Counted from the stretch's first letter, positions 34,461 through 47,204 are shown. The stretch is 64,000 nucleotides of DNA from Eumeta japonica (GCA_005406025.1 BGZK01000745.1:232100-296099), one strand, 5' to 3'. Made by a program: numbers and translations. The notes: generated by a model not told the origin, from the letters alone.

Positions 34461-34699
34461 AAAAGATAGACTAAAAATCTACTCATGAAAAATCATTTAG
34501 AGGTACATTTGATGACGATCGATCAAACGGTGTTGGAGGTCAGTGACATTTTCATATATGAAGATAGATTCATCTATAACGACGTAAAGATGAAAATTAC
34601 AATACTTCGACCTCTATACGAGTAAGGCCATATTAATAGGAAACATTACAAATCCATCATTTATTTACGTATTAAATTAAACGTCTAAGCAATTTATTA

Positions 34700-35000
34700 A
34701 ATCGTACACGTATTAAGCTTAGGCACTCCCCCGATCACGTTCTCTGAGCGTGAACAGGCCGCCCTGGATTAATTAAATGCGATCCTGGGCCCCGGCGCGA
34801 TTACCGGCCAGCGTTTTCATGTAACCAATAACCGATCGAAAGGGAGCCACTTCCTGCTACTCGATATTTGCGGTGGGCAAAAGGCACACCCTTAATTAAA
34901 TATTGACTGTATAATATAGGGCCGGATATAACTATAAATGAATGTATTAATAATTAAACCTCAAACGGGCGCCGAGGGTTCAACATAGAATCCGGCATAT
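34700..35000. other. Mixed GC/homeodomain-site block (candidate regulatory DNA)
   Basis: Two TTAATTAA octamers (34,769-34,776 and 34,892-34,899), an ETS-like CACTTCCTGC (34,847) and GATTACCGGCC lie in GC-rich sequence free of repeats. Dense mixed factor sites of this kind are typical of enhancers, but this is inference. Confidence 0.35.
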
Positions 35001-35219
35001 TGTAAATATATTTTTCTGTTTGAATATCCCGAATTTAATTTTTTATGATCGAATGAATAGTAATATACCGTAGACGCAAATTTCACCAGTTAGTAAAGTG
35101 CAGTTAACCAGTAAAGTAATTATTTAAAATACAAAATTCGATTATAATATAACAAATCGGGAATTTGATAACAACGTCTCGTTTTTATTTTTATTCACGA
35201 ACGGCAGAAAAGATTTCTT

Positions 35220-35722
35220 TATAATGAAAATTTGTAATCGAATCGACTCGGGCGTTCGACGATTTACGTCAAATAATCGCGCTTTTATGCTCCCGCTTTT
35301 ATTTTACCGCACACGGAACAGAAACGTTCGCAATGCACGAGAACGTCGTAATAATCAAATTGGCCGTTTCTTTATTGAACTATAATTCTTAAGGGATGGA
35401 GAACTGAGAGCCGCCAATTTTCCGATAATTTTCCATCCGCGGACCGTTTGAAAAAAATGAAAAAAGAAACCTGTCGAGATAAATTAGCTAAGACCGAAGT
35501 CGATTTCCGTCCGCGGCAGAGGGCGTCACCATTGAACGCGCGGGCGTCGACGACCGCGGGAATTCCATTCTCGCCGATCTCGTGGAAATAAAAGATCTCC
35601 CGAGATGGAGGGCGAATCGTCTTTTCATTAATAAGGAGTCGGCCATTTTTAATTACGACGCCGCAACGCACCGCCGCCATTGTGGTCCTCGATGTATCCT
35701 CGATGGACCCGAATCGATAGGC

Positions 35723-35754
<32 letters not shown>

Positions 35755-35960
35755 CCGCGATGTAGATACGGCACGGCTTATTACGAGGACTCCGGTCCGG
35801 TGCTCGTACTCGAATTCGAATGAGGGCACGATGAGGGGCTTCGCGTAAAATCTTAAAATTAAGTGTTAACACTACGCTTTCGATGCCCGGCAGCCGACAC
35901 GCCCGTTTGACTCCGTATATACGGAGTTGAATCCCGGGCCTGTGCCTTGGCGGTTTTGTA
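35220..35960. other. GC-rich repeat-poor block with longest ORF (candidate regulatory DNA)
   Basis: Contains the longest ORF in the window (minus strand 35,372-35,872, 166 codons) and an 88-codon ORF on the other strand over the same bases. Both are open because the DNA is GC-rich; the minus ORF includes a pure (Ala-Arg)n run from the CGCCCG minisatellite and no domain. I treat the block as non-coding. It could be a CpG-rich promoter or enhancer. Confidence 0.3.
35723..35752. repeat. CGCCCG minisatellite, five perfect units
   Basis: Five consecutive perfect CGCCCG hexamers. A G-rich complement strand such as this could form unusual structures; length polymorphism is likely. Confidence 0.9.
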
Positions 35961-35999
35961 ACTCAGGTCTGAAAGGTTGATGAGAGTTCCCCGTTACAT

Positions 36000-37070
36000 T
36001 TAAAAAATATGTCAATAAAAGCTGAAAAAATTTAGTTTCATCCTTAACCGCAATATTTTGTGATTCCAGCCTTTTAGAGTAACTCTAACTATAAGTAACT
36101 GGCAACCGAGCCTTGGTCGGCATCTTTCGAGTTTGCCGTGGGAACGACAATTTCACAATTAATATTTAAATACACGACATACCTACATATACTACATAAT
36201 ATGCATAGTTGACCTGCTACCTGGTCTCGCATTGATAATGTCATGTAGCGCCATCTATTTAATTTATGTCTTGTAGGGCCATTTCTAGTTGAGGACCAAT
36301 AGCATGACAATAATGTAATTATGTACAAAATTCGTTCTTTTTTTTTAAGAAAATGTCCATATAGGTAAGCTCACTTGAAAGTAAAACGTCACCGAAGTAT
36401 AAATTGTCATAAAATTCTTTAGAACCGTTTACCGAGATACCAATTATAAATTCATTCAAAATAAAAGACCTATGCAGATTTTTTATAAAACTCGTAGTAG
36501 TTCATTAAGTCTGTAATCATTCAATTATCACTAGGCTATTAAATTTTGAAGTAGGTAACATAAAACAGACTGTAAGTAAGCACTTTATACCTCCCGTATT
36601 TAAAATGAATTTGGAGTTATTATGACTAGGGAAGAAACTGAGATAATTATGAAATTGAAGTAATTAAAATTTAGGTATCAAACAGACTTGGGGCAGACGA
36701 TAATACAATCTAAATAAAAAGAAAACACTCGAATTAATTAAAGTTGACAAAGACAGCTGGGGCCCAAATTAGTTTATTCCGAAACGACCGCGGGGACCGA
36801 AATACGTTGTTAACAAAACAACTTTTATTATTCTCTCAGTTTTAATTTAACTTTCATATAATTCTCGACATAATAACTGTAATCCCCATTATGAAAAATG
36901 TTTGCGATTAGTAAAACTGACCATTTACTATGAAAGCATGTCCCCATACCAAAAGTTACTTCAATGACAAACGTAAAAAAAATTAATAACGAACTGTTAG
37001 AGATTAAAAATATTCACACAGCGACATCTCATTCGCTGTCTACACACAGATAATTGAGTGATATAAACGA
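36000..37070. other. AT-rich DNA, no feature seen
   Basis: Nothing recognised. Confidence 0.5.
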
Positions 37071-37079
37071 ATATCTCAA

Positions 37080-37275
37080 TTTACACAAGATTTATTCCAT
37101 ACGTCGAGGACGGCATTTCTACCGCCGGTAATCCTGCGCATCCAGCGGAAGATCCGATTTCCTCCCGACGGTTCGGGTCGGACGCTTCTTTGCTGCGCGT
37201 GGAGTGACACGCAACGGAAGAGATTCGCTTCTGTATAATTCGATGTTCTAGGGCTAGAATTGAATATGATCTCAC
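37080..37275. other. Isolated GC-rich patch, unknown
   Basis: About 190 bp of GC-rich DNA open on the minus strand in two frames (64 and 123 codons). The translated text (for example SDPNRREEIGSSAGCAGLP) gives me a feeling of a repeated sequence, but I cannot name a family. It may be a transposon remnant or part of an exon. Confidence 0.25.
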
Positions 37276-37279
37276 GCAA

Positions 37280-38165
37280 ATTTTGTTTTAAGTAATGACA
37301 ATTCCTGTATAGCGGTAAATATTTGACAGCAGCATTCGTTAGGAAGCTGAATAGCTCACACGGCTGTATTAGGCCATCATTTTGTATTGCTATTTGTAAA
37401 CTTAAATAATTAATTAAATTTACTTTGACATTTGACAATTTAAACACTAATAAAAGAATTTTTTATGCTGATATTTATAGTCCTTGTGCACAAAAATTAG
37501 TACAATCTAATTTAATACACGATGAGAAAAATTATATGCTTCTATTTCCACTGCATATTTATTTATACTTATTCTATTGAAAGTACATTGTTTTTGTGGC
37601 GCACGGAAATTTTAGCACTAAATATATGTACGTATTTACAATAAATTTGCATTGCCATGTGTAACAGTAATGCAAGTTTACCGTTGATGCATATTTATTC
37701 ACGTAACATATGCACGTTATGATACACGGGCGCTGCGTCATTCACTTTCTATAGAAAAAAAATATATAAAAATATGGTAGTAATAATTTATACAATTTGG
37801 TGAAAATATGATTCAATTGCTGTTTAAAAATTATATATACTTAGGAAAATATTATTGGTGTAATACAATAGGTTACTTATTTCCTCTTAGAATTCTCTGC
37901 ATATAAAAACATAATCCTTTTTAAAATACTATTGTTCAGCTTCCACTAGCTGTACTTAAGAAGCAGTAAAGAGTACAATATGGCGAGCCGTTTAAATCGG
38001 CACAATTATTAATGTTATTAACCATTAACATTCATGACACAGTATCGGCTTTTGTGATACTTGATTATGGTCTAATGGCTCTACTCTTTTTCAAGCAGTT
38101 CTTCTTCTTATGCAGATTTTTATCACCTACTGCGGAGGTGCAGTCCCTCAAAATATTTTTATGTT
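37280..38165. other. AT-rich DNA, no feature seen
   Basis: Nothing recognised. Confidence 0.5.
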
Positions 38166-38169
38166 GGAT

Positions 38170-38800
38170 CGAGTGAAACGGATCGTAAGTCTTGCACGCT
38201 GACCCTTAGCGAATCGCGGGTCGCTGACGATTGTTGTCATCACACGGTAGCAGTATGGTGCGGTCCAGGCGGGCCAGTGTGCTCCCCGAGTGATTTACTC
38301 AGTGATTTACCTCATTGGTCAATCTGTCTTGGATCAGGATTCAAAAGTGGTACTGTGTGCGCTGGTTGCCGGTCGGAGTTGTCCTATTTACCCCACCCTC
38401 AAAACTTCATACAGTGGTAAATCAAAGAAATGGAATCTGTTCCATTGGTGGTGTTCCACCAGAAAGAAACTCACCCTTTCACCACACCACATCATTCTCA
38501 GCGGCCATTGTGGTTTCGAGCACAACTGTGAGTCTGTGCTGTTTTTTTTATACAGAACACGTAGAATACAACTGAGTTTCACAACATTGAAATTTAATAA
38601 TTATAACATATAATATAATGAGCGATTTGTGGTTGCGTTCGCGTTCGACGTACAGTATAAAGCGAGCGCGGGTAGGAACAAATTAAGTCGCGGGCGTAAA
38701 GGAGGGGGCTATCTGTGTTTAATTTCAAGAATACGGCGTAAGCTGGTACATTAGATCGAAATGTCGATTTCGACCACCTGACCATCACCGGTACGAGCAG
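38170..38800. other. Unassigned mid-GC region with several overlapping ORFs
   Basis: ORFs of 107 and 86 codons (plus) and 64 and 71 codons (minus) overlap. GTATAAAGCGAGCGCGGG near 38,655 is a TATA-like motif beside GC-rich DNA. I cannot decide between an old transposon and regulatory DNA. Confidence 0.25.
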
Positions 38801-38819
38801 TGGTTGCATTCGATAACTT

Positions 38820-40070
38820 TTTTTTGTATCACTTCAACATTGGACATGTCAGTATCGATTCGTCGTCCCATTACAAAGTTAACGATGTCGACCGCTATAT
38901 TTGAAAGTCTTTTTAATCAACATAGAATACGTATAAGCAGAGAAGCCAAGTAAGGGAGCGCCCTAACTTCCCGTAACAAATATTTGGATTACGCGAACTT
39001 ACTTAAAGAAGTAGCTAATGAAATTGACTTAACATCGAGGCGGCCACCGAGTTTTATTTGAGATCCCTCACATAAATAAGGATTTTGGTAACCTAATTTG
39101 GGAATCGATGTTAAACGTAAACGATTCGTCTGTCGCTCAAGAAAGAAGTTAGATTAAGTTATCGATTTGTCTTCGAGTCGCGAATCGAGATTAAGATGTA
39201 TAATGTTGATGATCCTCTGCAGATTGTTTAGAGTTTATTTAACAGTCGTGAAGCCGATATTTGTCAACATCAAATTCAATGTCGATGTTAGTGACAATAA
39301 ATATTTACATAATGGAGCAAAAATCTATAAATTAATAGTCTCTGGTTATTACAGAAAAAATCTTAGCACTGAGTTTTATTCTTTTTACTTGCAGGCAGAC
39401 ACAATTCACCAGCACCATAAAATTTGCAAGCACAGCGTAACAAAAAAGGTGTACGCGTTTAGTGTTCCAGTTCATGCGTGTACGTTTGTAAATTATGCAG
39501 TTTGTTGTTATTTTTAATAAGCGGCTTAACACCTATTTTTTGATCTGTGCTAATTTAGCTATTTATGCCTATATGTCTGTCTAGCCTACTTTTTTACTGT
39601 CTTCGGTACAAATCAAGATAACTATTCTCAAGGCTATAAACTATCTTTGAATACAGCATCTCTATTATGCATTTAATTTTAATTGTATATACCGTTTTAT
39701 AACAGGCAAAACACAATCGATTATAGTCTTCGGTTTTATGGTAGTGATGTCAAAGAGGGCAGTTTATTCAGCAATACATGGAAGTGAACACGAAGTCGAT
39801 AGCCACAGATATGATTCCGATAAATAATGCGTAATGGAGCTGCTCTTATGGAAGAGATCTCAGGCCCATTTTCAGTTCTGATTCAGTAAGTTGGGCGCAT
39901 CTCAAATGATCTGCGTCAAAGATCTGACGATGATCGGCTATCGTTTATTTTTATGAAGGCAACTTGAAGATATAAAATTGTCACAGGTTTTTATATCTCT
40001 GCCACAGTCGGCGACTGCGCGTGAAACATACCGTTGTCGTGCCAATGATCGAAGTCAACTTAAATATTTT
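38820..40070. other. AT-rich DNA, no feature seen
   Basis: A 116-codon ORF (39,167-39,517) shows no family features. Nothing else recognised. Confidence 0.4.
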
Positions 40071-40079
40071 TTTCAAATC

Positions 40080-40910
40080 TATATATACATACATATATAA
40101 AACTCAATGTTAGTTTACGTGTCGTTTATCCCCCATCGATTAAGATGAAATATATTTGTAAATTATGTATGGCACATTATTGAAGATATTTAAAAAATAT
40201 AAAATTAAAAAAAATCAGTATTTAGTGCTGAACTTTATTACCATCAAAACGGTAAAGGTTTGATGTGACACGAACGCAATGGAAAGGCTTAGGAGTAGTT
40301 TTGCAATCGTACAAAATTCAATGTTTTTTTTTAACATTTATAAAAATAGCCATTGTGAATCTGGACAAGGTTCGGTAAGTTTTTGAATGAATACTAAATT
40401 ACAAACCTTAAAAAGTTCGTAATGAAGCATACGGAGTAATGCTTGATTTTATTAATTTGTTTTAATTTGTTTTATTAATTTGTTAATATTGTATATCTAA
40501 ATACTTATATATGCTCATTATCACAAAACAACTAGATCGACCACAGGTACACTGCACCGCGGAGATAGCTTTTTTCATAATCTTGAGTTATAGTGAATTA
40601 GTTTTTAATTACTTTATACGGTACCTTTGTTTATTTAATTAAGCTAATCACCTTATACGTTCTGTACAATTTAAGTTATTTTAGCACCGTTTTTTTTAAT
40701 TGCGTCACACTCGCTATTTTTAAAGAAAATAAGATGTGTCACTACAGACAACGAAGATGTATTTCATTCAACTGTGTTTTGAACCGAAGAATATTTAGAA
40801 TTGAAAATTGACGCGAGCTCGGGAACGTGGACAGACCACGTCAGAAATTGATAAATTCGGAACAAAATCAATTTACGTTCACACAGACGGATCGAGCTTC
40901 GGGGAAAAGT
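40080..40910. mobile_element. Possible Helitron-type remnants
   Basis: ATATATAAAACTCAATGTTAG (40,098) resembles the start of a repeat family common in Lepidoptera. CAACTAGATCGACCACAGGT (40,527) and CACACAGACGGATCGAGCTT (40,880) resemble decayed termini of this group. No array is present. Weak call. Confidence 0.25.
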
Positions 40911-41159
40911 CAATATATGTATATAGACGATACCCTACGCGCCAGATCAAATTATCTGACTAACTGCGCAATCAACACACGCCACAAACGGCTAAATTTA
41001 GTCGAGAATTTGTAACATCGCCTGTCTATATCACAATTTCCGTTCCGATATCGACAGACTTGCTTCAGGGGCAACCGCTGAGTAGCGACTCTAGATATTT
41101 CCTTGGGCAGTATATAAAACATATTACTTCGATATACTGTAGTGAAGTTCTCGATGGTG

Positions 41160-41565
41160 TCCATCGGTATAAGGACCCGTATCGAGATCCGTGCAACTAG
41201 TAGAAGTCCGCCATACGACCGAAGTCATGGATAGCGAACTGTATTTTTGGCATCGCTTTCCGGTCCGGCGGTGACCCGGGGCGGGCGCGGCGGACGGACG
41301 GCCGAGTCCCGCGGAGTAATAAATTATTTGCGCCGAACACTTTTACGGGCCGAGATTGCGCGAGGGCTGAGTCGCTTAAAAACGACTTACTCCCCGATCG
41401 TAAAGGTGAGTAACGGGCGAAACGAGAGTTTTTAAATATAAAGCGTGCGTCCGACGATGCGATCGCCGTTTTATGGGCTACGCGAAGTACTCCGGCGCAA
41501 ATTAGTTGCGAGAGTTAGCACTCTAATACTATTTCGGCGATCGAAAAAAAGTGTGTACGATGCGG
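41160..41565. other. GC-rich repeat-poor block with a splice-donor-like site
   Basis: CpG-dense (GGGGCGGGCGCGGCGGACGG near 41,278). An open frame runs through 41,247-41,435 and meets AAAGGTGAGTAACG near 41,403, a good match to a splice donor. There is no ATG at the start of this frame and no recognisable protein, so a coding exon is not supported; a 5' untranslated exon is possible. Confidence 0.25.
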
Positions 41566-41596
41566 ACGCTACTCGCATGTACAAAAATATTAATTT

Positions 41597-41625
41597 ATTA
41601 TATATATATGTGTGTGTGTGTGTGA
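41597..41625. repeat. Short (TA)n(TG)n microsatellite
   Basis: TATATATATATGTGTGTGTG, a compound dinucleotide run. Confidence 0.8.
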
Positions 41626-42439
41626 CTGACGTTTTAGTAATGTTTTAATATATGCGTCTGCATTGAATAACTAATTTATGAAAAAATAATTAGTTGAAAA
41701 TATATGGAAAACCTGTTCCGAAAGCGATATATATTCATTCAAAAAGATTCAGTCAATCAAGTTTCCTGACTGTCGTTTTCCAATGTTATAAAAGTACGAT
41801 TGGAATTCTAATAACCAAATTGCCATAGTAATAGGCTTAATGTTAAGTAAATTGAACAGCTTTTCTCCAAGACTTGTGTGGCTACATCTGAAATAGTCTT
41901 TGTGGGCTTCCTCCGATCTGAAGGTTTGATGTCTGCTACTCATGAAAAAGTTAAAAATCCTTCCGTTAAGTGATCCTGAATATTACCTTTTAAATAGCCA
42001 CATTTACGATGAACATTGGCAATTCTCAACATTGAATGAATGATGAATATTTCATAATGAAGTTTTCAAATTGTGCTAGTTAAATTTATTCGATGGATAG
42101 CGCTAAATCACAAATCTAAATTACTATCGTAATACAAACGAAGTGTTACAAATGCATAGTGTATAATACATACATATTTGTCGACTTTGATGTGTTTTAT
42201 TTTATTGAATGTTCGTTCTTACTCCTTTCTTGAACTGTACCTTATTAAAATAGAGTACAATGAATGGAGCATCCATGGATGTACATAAAAAATATGCAAA
42301 AAATAACTTTTTGCTATATTCTGTCTGATAGTATACTCTGACAATGTAAAGGTTAGACTCTGCGTTTGACCTGTGACGTTTATTACTATTAATGTTTCTA
42401 CGCGTAAACCGACTTATACTAATATATGACATTAATAAC

Positions 42440-42905
42440 ATCTCCAGCACGACGCACGGACAGACAAATGGATATTGCCGTTGTGTTTGTTCTGAGCGCT
42501 CTGATTATTCACGATCAGGTATCCTGGCGCCAGGCGGCGTTTGCCCGGCGCGTTTGTTTAAAGGAGGGACAGGCGGACCAATTTGTTTAGTGCCGGATGT
42601 CACCAGTGCGTCGGCGCGGGGACGGGTTAATGACGTCATTATCTGTGACGGAGCTTTAATGAAACGTTATTATTTAGGGGCGGGCGTCGAGCGATAGCCC
42701 GCTAGTGCGGTCTGTTACGAACAAAAACTTAGACGGTCGGTGTTGCCAGGGCCGTAATTAAGGTCGGGGCGATTTTTCATTGGTGGCGATGTCCACAGCG
42801 ACAGACGTGAATTATTAATGAATCGGCATCGCCGTTTTGAAGGGCATTAATTATGAGCTCGGTGACGACGGTTGTCGGTTTCGATGCCGGAGATCTGATA
42901 CGAAA
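42440..42905. other. GC-rich repeat-poor block with CRE palindrome (candidate regulatory DNA)
   Basis: Contains a perfect CRE TGACGTCA (42,631-42,638), the palindrome CCTGGCGCCAGG (42,523-42,534) and homeodomain-like sites (CGTAATTAAGG, TTATTAATGAATCG, GCATTAATTATGAG). A 101-codon ORF overlaps but shows no domain. It is one of the richest candidate enhancer blocks in the window. Confidence 0.35.
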
Positions 42906-42909
42906 CGAT

Positions 42910-44090
42910 AAATAGTATATATGTAAAAATATTGACGGTGAAAGTCCTTCCGTCGTTTACGGTTCTTTGTTGTTCAGCCGATCGGTTGAGCAACTTATTG
43001 ATTGAAAACCTGAGCTGGATATTGTTTATGGTTGATCAATTATTTCACGATCTAAGATACGAAATTATATTCACATTTTTTTTTTTAATCCTTCTTACCC
43101 ATTTTTCGTCTAAGAACACCAAATACCCGTGCTGGCCCCAGCGTTGGAGGCTTCGTGCTAATCTTTCCCGCTGAACAGCTTTAATCACGATATTTTCCTT
43201 GACGGCGTTAATTTATATCGAACTGAGTTGAAGCAAATTGATTAAATTGCTTTTGAAGAAACGATTTATTCCCATCTACATATAAATTGATAAAGTACAC
43301 TATAAGTAATATATTCATGAAAAGGTTTTATTATTTAGATACATTTCAAGTAATATTTGAAGAATATGAAAATATTCAATTATATGTGTTATTGTATGAT
43401 ATTTTTTAAAATTACTACAATTGTACAGTTCGCAAAAAAAAATGTTCAAAAAATGTTAAAAGTAGGTTTCTGGGCCGATGTATGTCTGTGAAGTGGGTAA
43501 GTTTAATTTTAGATTATACCCTTAATTAAACATAATGATTTGATTCAAAAACCGAAATTTGGAAATCTAAGTTAAAATGAAGTTTACTTAGTCACTTCTA
43601 AGTATTGTTTTTGGTCTTTTTATTTATCATCTAAAATAATTAAATAAATAAACAGATTTTCCAACAATAGAAGAGTCGAATGACCACACAATAATAAACA
43701 AACTTGTTGCAGAACTAATTTTTGATGATTTAATTCTTAATGAAAAACATGAAACTTGTAATTAATTTAAAAAAAAGGACTTTAAATATTGATACGTGAG
43801 AAAATAATATATAAAATATAATTAAGAGCTAACTAAATACGTGGCGCCATTTTACATTTGCAGAAATATGTCTATTCACCGATTGTACATTTATGAATAA
43901 GTGCTATTTGACAACCACAAAAATCATTAATCTCGTTAATAAACTAATTATTGAAAAAAATGCACGAATTATACATCAAAAATTGTTATGATTAAGCATT
44001 TTGTTTTGCTTTTCATACGTCCAAGGTTGTTGTAGTAATTTATATCGATCATTTCATAATTTATGAACGTCACGACGAACACTCCAAATT
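42910..44090. other. AT-rich DNA, no feature seen
   Basis: Nothing recognised. Confidence 0.5.
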
Positions 44091-44300
44091 AAAACTACTT
44101 TTTAACAAAGAAAAGCACGAGGGGGAGCCGGGAGCGACTACTTGTTATCTATTTAAGGAAAATTTATTCCGCGACAGTCGCGACGCCACGGCGCATAAAT
44201 ATCGAGGCTCAGGTGGGAACGGTTATTTCTCGTTGCCATTTATATACCTAATGGGTACGTACTTCCCGTGCGACAACTTATTGTATAACACACTTGTGCA

Positions 44301-44322
44301 CTTCTAGAAGTACTTCTAGAAG
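44301..44322. promoter_or_regulatory. 22-bp perfect palindrome, heat-shock-element-like
   Basis: CTTCTAGAAG-TA-CTTCTAGAAG is fully self-complementary and consists of two TTCnnGAA modules. Heat-shock factor binds alternating TTC and GAA blocks; here the two modules are separated by 4 bp instead of 2, so the array is not canonical. It sits beside a small GC-rich patch (44,115-44,225). Confidence 0.35.
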
Positions 44323-44329
44323 ACATCTC

Positions 44330-45400
44330 TATACTTCAGAAAGATATGACAGTTGGGTATTACTGGAACTTCGAATGCATATACGATTACGAAATAAAAA
44401 TGTATTATAGCATGAAAAAATTTCAACAGCATATATACATTTTTTATATGAGTACTGTTCAAGAAAAATCTTGTGGTATTTTATATTTATTTAAGAGAAT
44501 ATATGCTATTTTAATGTGGAAATTTGTTCCTTGTTTATTATTTTATTACTTGCTTTGATTTATATTATTTTTTATTTAAATTACTGAGAACGTCACCATC
44601 AATTGGTATGAAAGAATATAAACGATTTTCATTAAAAAAAAATCAGACAAAAAACGCTATCTGTCAACGCCTGGCCACAATTTCCATCTCTCTGTTTGTT
44701 GTCACTATTTCCATTAAATATCTTCACATTATTATAATATATTATTGAATATTTAATAATATTTTATAATATATTATTAAAAGCATATTATTTTATGAAT
44801 AATGAACATGTATTTATTATTAATAAAACAATGAATAATGAACACGCTCTCTGTGCTTATTTTCTACGTATATAGCCAAAATTTGTGTCAGTTTAACATT
44901 TACTCACGTTTAGATCTAATAATAACTTTTTTTTTTATGTTTGTGTGGATTTGATATCGACATAAAAAAAATAAGAAACCACAGTAAAAACAAAGGAATC
45001 CAAAAACCTAAAAAAATGTATTTTTTTGAAAATATCAGGAACACGAAAGTGTTTTTTTTTAATTAATTACATAAAAGTATATTGGAGTAATGGCGTAACG
45101 AGTAAATATTCTTCGAAATAATTTTTCAGTTAGAACTTTTTATAAATGCTGGACAAATGGCTCTAGAAAGACAAAAAAGGTGATTGGAATAATTGCCTTT
45201 TTCGTACTTCTATAGTCTTTTGTCGTTTTACATTTCATTGTAATTATTATTTTCTCTGACATTTAAATAATTTTATTGTGAAACAAATACAAAATTATAC
45301 TAAATATTATAACGAAAACGATAAAAAATATTAACCGGTCTTGTTGAAAAATGTACTTTCATATATGAATATGCCATCGAAGTCTCGAGTCATCGTTTCG
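44330..45400. other. AT-rich DNA, no feature seen
   Basis: Two overlapping AT-rich ORFs (70 and 74 codons) and palindromic AATATTATTATAAT-type low complexity near 44,730-44,800. Nothing recognised. Confidence 0.45.
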
Positions 45401-45593
45401 TAGTTCTGTACAAACAGAAAATATGAAGTATCCGGTTCTAATCATCCAATCCCCGAGGCGCACCCCACAATCTTTTTATTTCACGTCGACGGACTTGGAA
45501 TCATCCCCTCCGCACTCGTCCGGGGCGAGCGTGGGCTACTGGCGACCGCTGTCATCTGGTGACATGTCGCCGATATTGATTGAATTTTCACGC

Positions 45594-45601
45594 TATAAAA
45601 G
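45594..45601 (+). promoter_or_regulatory. TATAAAAG box beside GC-rich DNA
   Basis: CGCTATAAAAGGGGGCCGTC is a textbook TATA box with GC-rich flanks, inside a GC-richer block (45,420-45,675). No known gene follows within 1 kb, so if it is used the transcript is non-coding or the exon is not recognisable. Confidence 0.25.
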
Positions 45602-45689
45602 GGGGCCGTCCGGGCAATTTACAAGCTGGCACCTAAAGTATCTCGATTTAGATACGAGAATTCGGTACACGTAAGAAAAAAAAAATTAA

Positions 45690-46780
45690 AACTTCCGAAA
45701 ACGTTTTCAATAAAACGAAAATAGACTATGCAAAGTCATAAATTATTTTAGAGAGCTCTGTGTGCGCGAGTCCAATTAAAGTTCTTAAACTTAATACGAT
45801 ACGCTTATACAGATTAAAAAAAATTATATAAATAAAGGCTGTTTAACGATTTACGATTATTATGAGGACAAATATCCCTGAACATAACCAGTTCGTCTGT
45901 TACAAGTTTGTTTCTTTATGTGATCGTTGTATTTTTGAATTGATTGCATACAATTAATTTTAAAAGGAATTACTTTAGAATATTTACGTTCATTCTTTTT
46001 GAGAGAAGACTGCCTTATTACGAAAGGTAAAGCGATAAACTGGTAAACTAAATTTAAATATTGTGATCAGTTTAAAATAACACTGTGCTCTAAGAAATAG
46101 ATATATTTTACAGTTCGAATTTGTAGATGTACCTAAAATAATTTCATTTTTAGAAAAAATAATGATAGTGATAAACATACCTATTTTGGGCAACCTCCAA
46201 AAGGGATATATGAACTTCACTTCTTATATTTGATAATTATTTTCAATTTTATCTATTACTTGGAAGCCCTAAGCGTCCTAGCTTCCAAGGTCGGCGCTGT
46301 TGTGTAAAGACCTTCACACCATATGAAATACGCCTGTAGTAAGTCGAAAGCAAAATCAAATGGAAAATGTCAAATGTTATAAATAAATCTAAAAATACCT
46401 TACTCATTGACTGGTTCTTGTTCTTGTGACCGTTCAAACGTTTATCGAATAATAATTTGGCCCCTATCTCAATGTCTGTATTCGTGCACGATCTCGATAC
46501 CCGTTCGTGATGAATTCTTTTTGAAACTTTATCAAAATCCCAATGTACAAACTAATATATAAATAATGTACTTATCATCCAGTGTAGTTAATGTACAAAA
46601 ACCACAAAACGCGACCACCTGCTATAGCCGAACACAAACGTAATCCGTCTCTAACAAAATATCATATTACTCGACATTTATACTAAGGAAATAATTTCAC
46701 GTTCCCCCAAAATGAAATAGTCTCACTAAGACTGCGCCAAAATAAAACACCCCGTAGTTGCGAAAAATAATAAGCTGGCC
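45690..46780. other. AT-rich DNA, no feature seen
   Basis: Nothing recognised. Confidence 0.45.
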
Positions 46781-46799
46781 TGTTTTTAGTTGAACCCTG

Positions 46800-47040
46800 A
46801 AAATAATCCTGGGAATAGCTCGCACGGTATATTTTTTGCCACCGTACCCACGACGCGAACGCGCCGGCTTATCTCGGCCAGAATGACGTTTTCAATTTGG
46901 CCGCGCGCGCAGCACCGGCCGGTTGAATATTTCAGCTAAAAACCGGGGGCCGCGCCCGTAATGAGCGGGACTCACACCTCCGACCGCGCCGGCGGACGCG
47001 CGGTGAGGGCCGAGGCGTCGACTGTGTACGGTTTGTCTGT
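46800..47040. other. GC-rich repeat-poor block (candidate regulatory DNA)
   Basis: CpG-dense (GGCCGCGCGCGCAGCACCGG near 46,901) with AT-rich flanks, no repeat match. The 78-codon ORF starting inside it continues into transposon DNA and is not a gene. Confidence 0.3.
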
Positions 47041-47105
47041 ATTTTTGTACACCGACAGCTTCGAACCTGTTACACTGATGTTTGGCTGTTTAATTATTAA
47101 GTTAA

Positions 47106-47200
47106 CTAGCTGTCGTTCGCGGCTCCGTTTCTTCGATTTTCAATCACCGTATACAAATACGAATAGTAAATCCTTGACGATACACATCGCGACGTAGCAT
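47106..47200 (-). mobile_element. Short Helitron-like terminus
   Basis: AACTAGCTGTCGTTCGCGGC then TCCGTTTC is the reverse complement of a hairpin-plus-CTAGTT 3' end, a variant that I recall in Lepidoptera. Only about 95 bp remain before the SINE. Confidence 0.45.
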
Positions 47201-47204
47201 CTAA

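Noticed and set aside
35372..35872. Longest ORF in the window (166 codons, minus strand)
   Set aside because: Open on both strands because the DNA is GC-rich; the peptide includes an Ala-Arg run from the CGCCCG minisatellite and no domain.
37076..37447. 123-codon minus-strand ORF
   Set aside because: Overlaps another ORF in a second frame, half lies in AT-rich DNA, and no family features are visible.
38290..38613. 107-codon plus-strand ORF
   Set aside because: Four ORFs overlap here on both strands, none with recognisable motifs.
39167..39517. 116-codon plus-strand ORF
   Set aside because: AT-rich composition, no motif, partly overlapped by a minus ORF.
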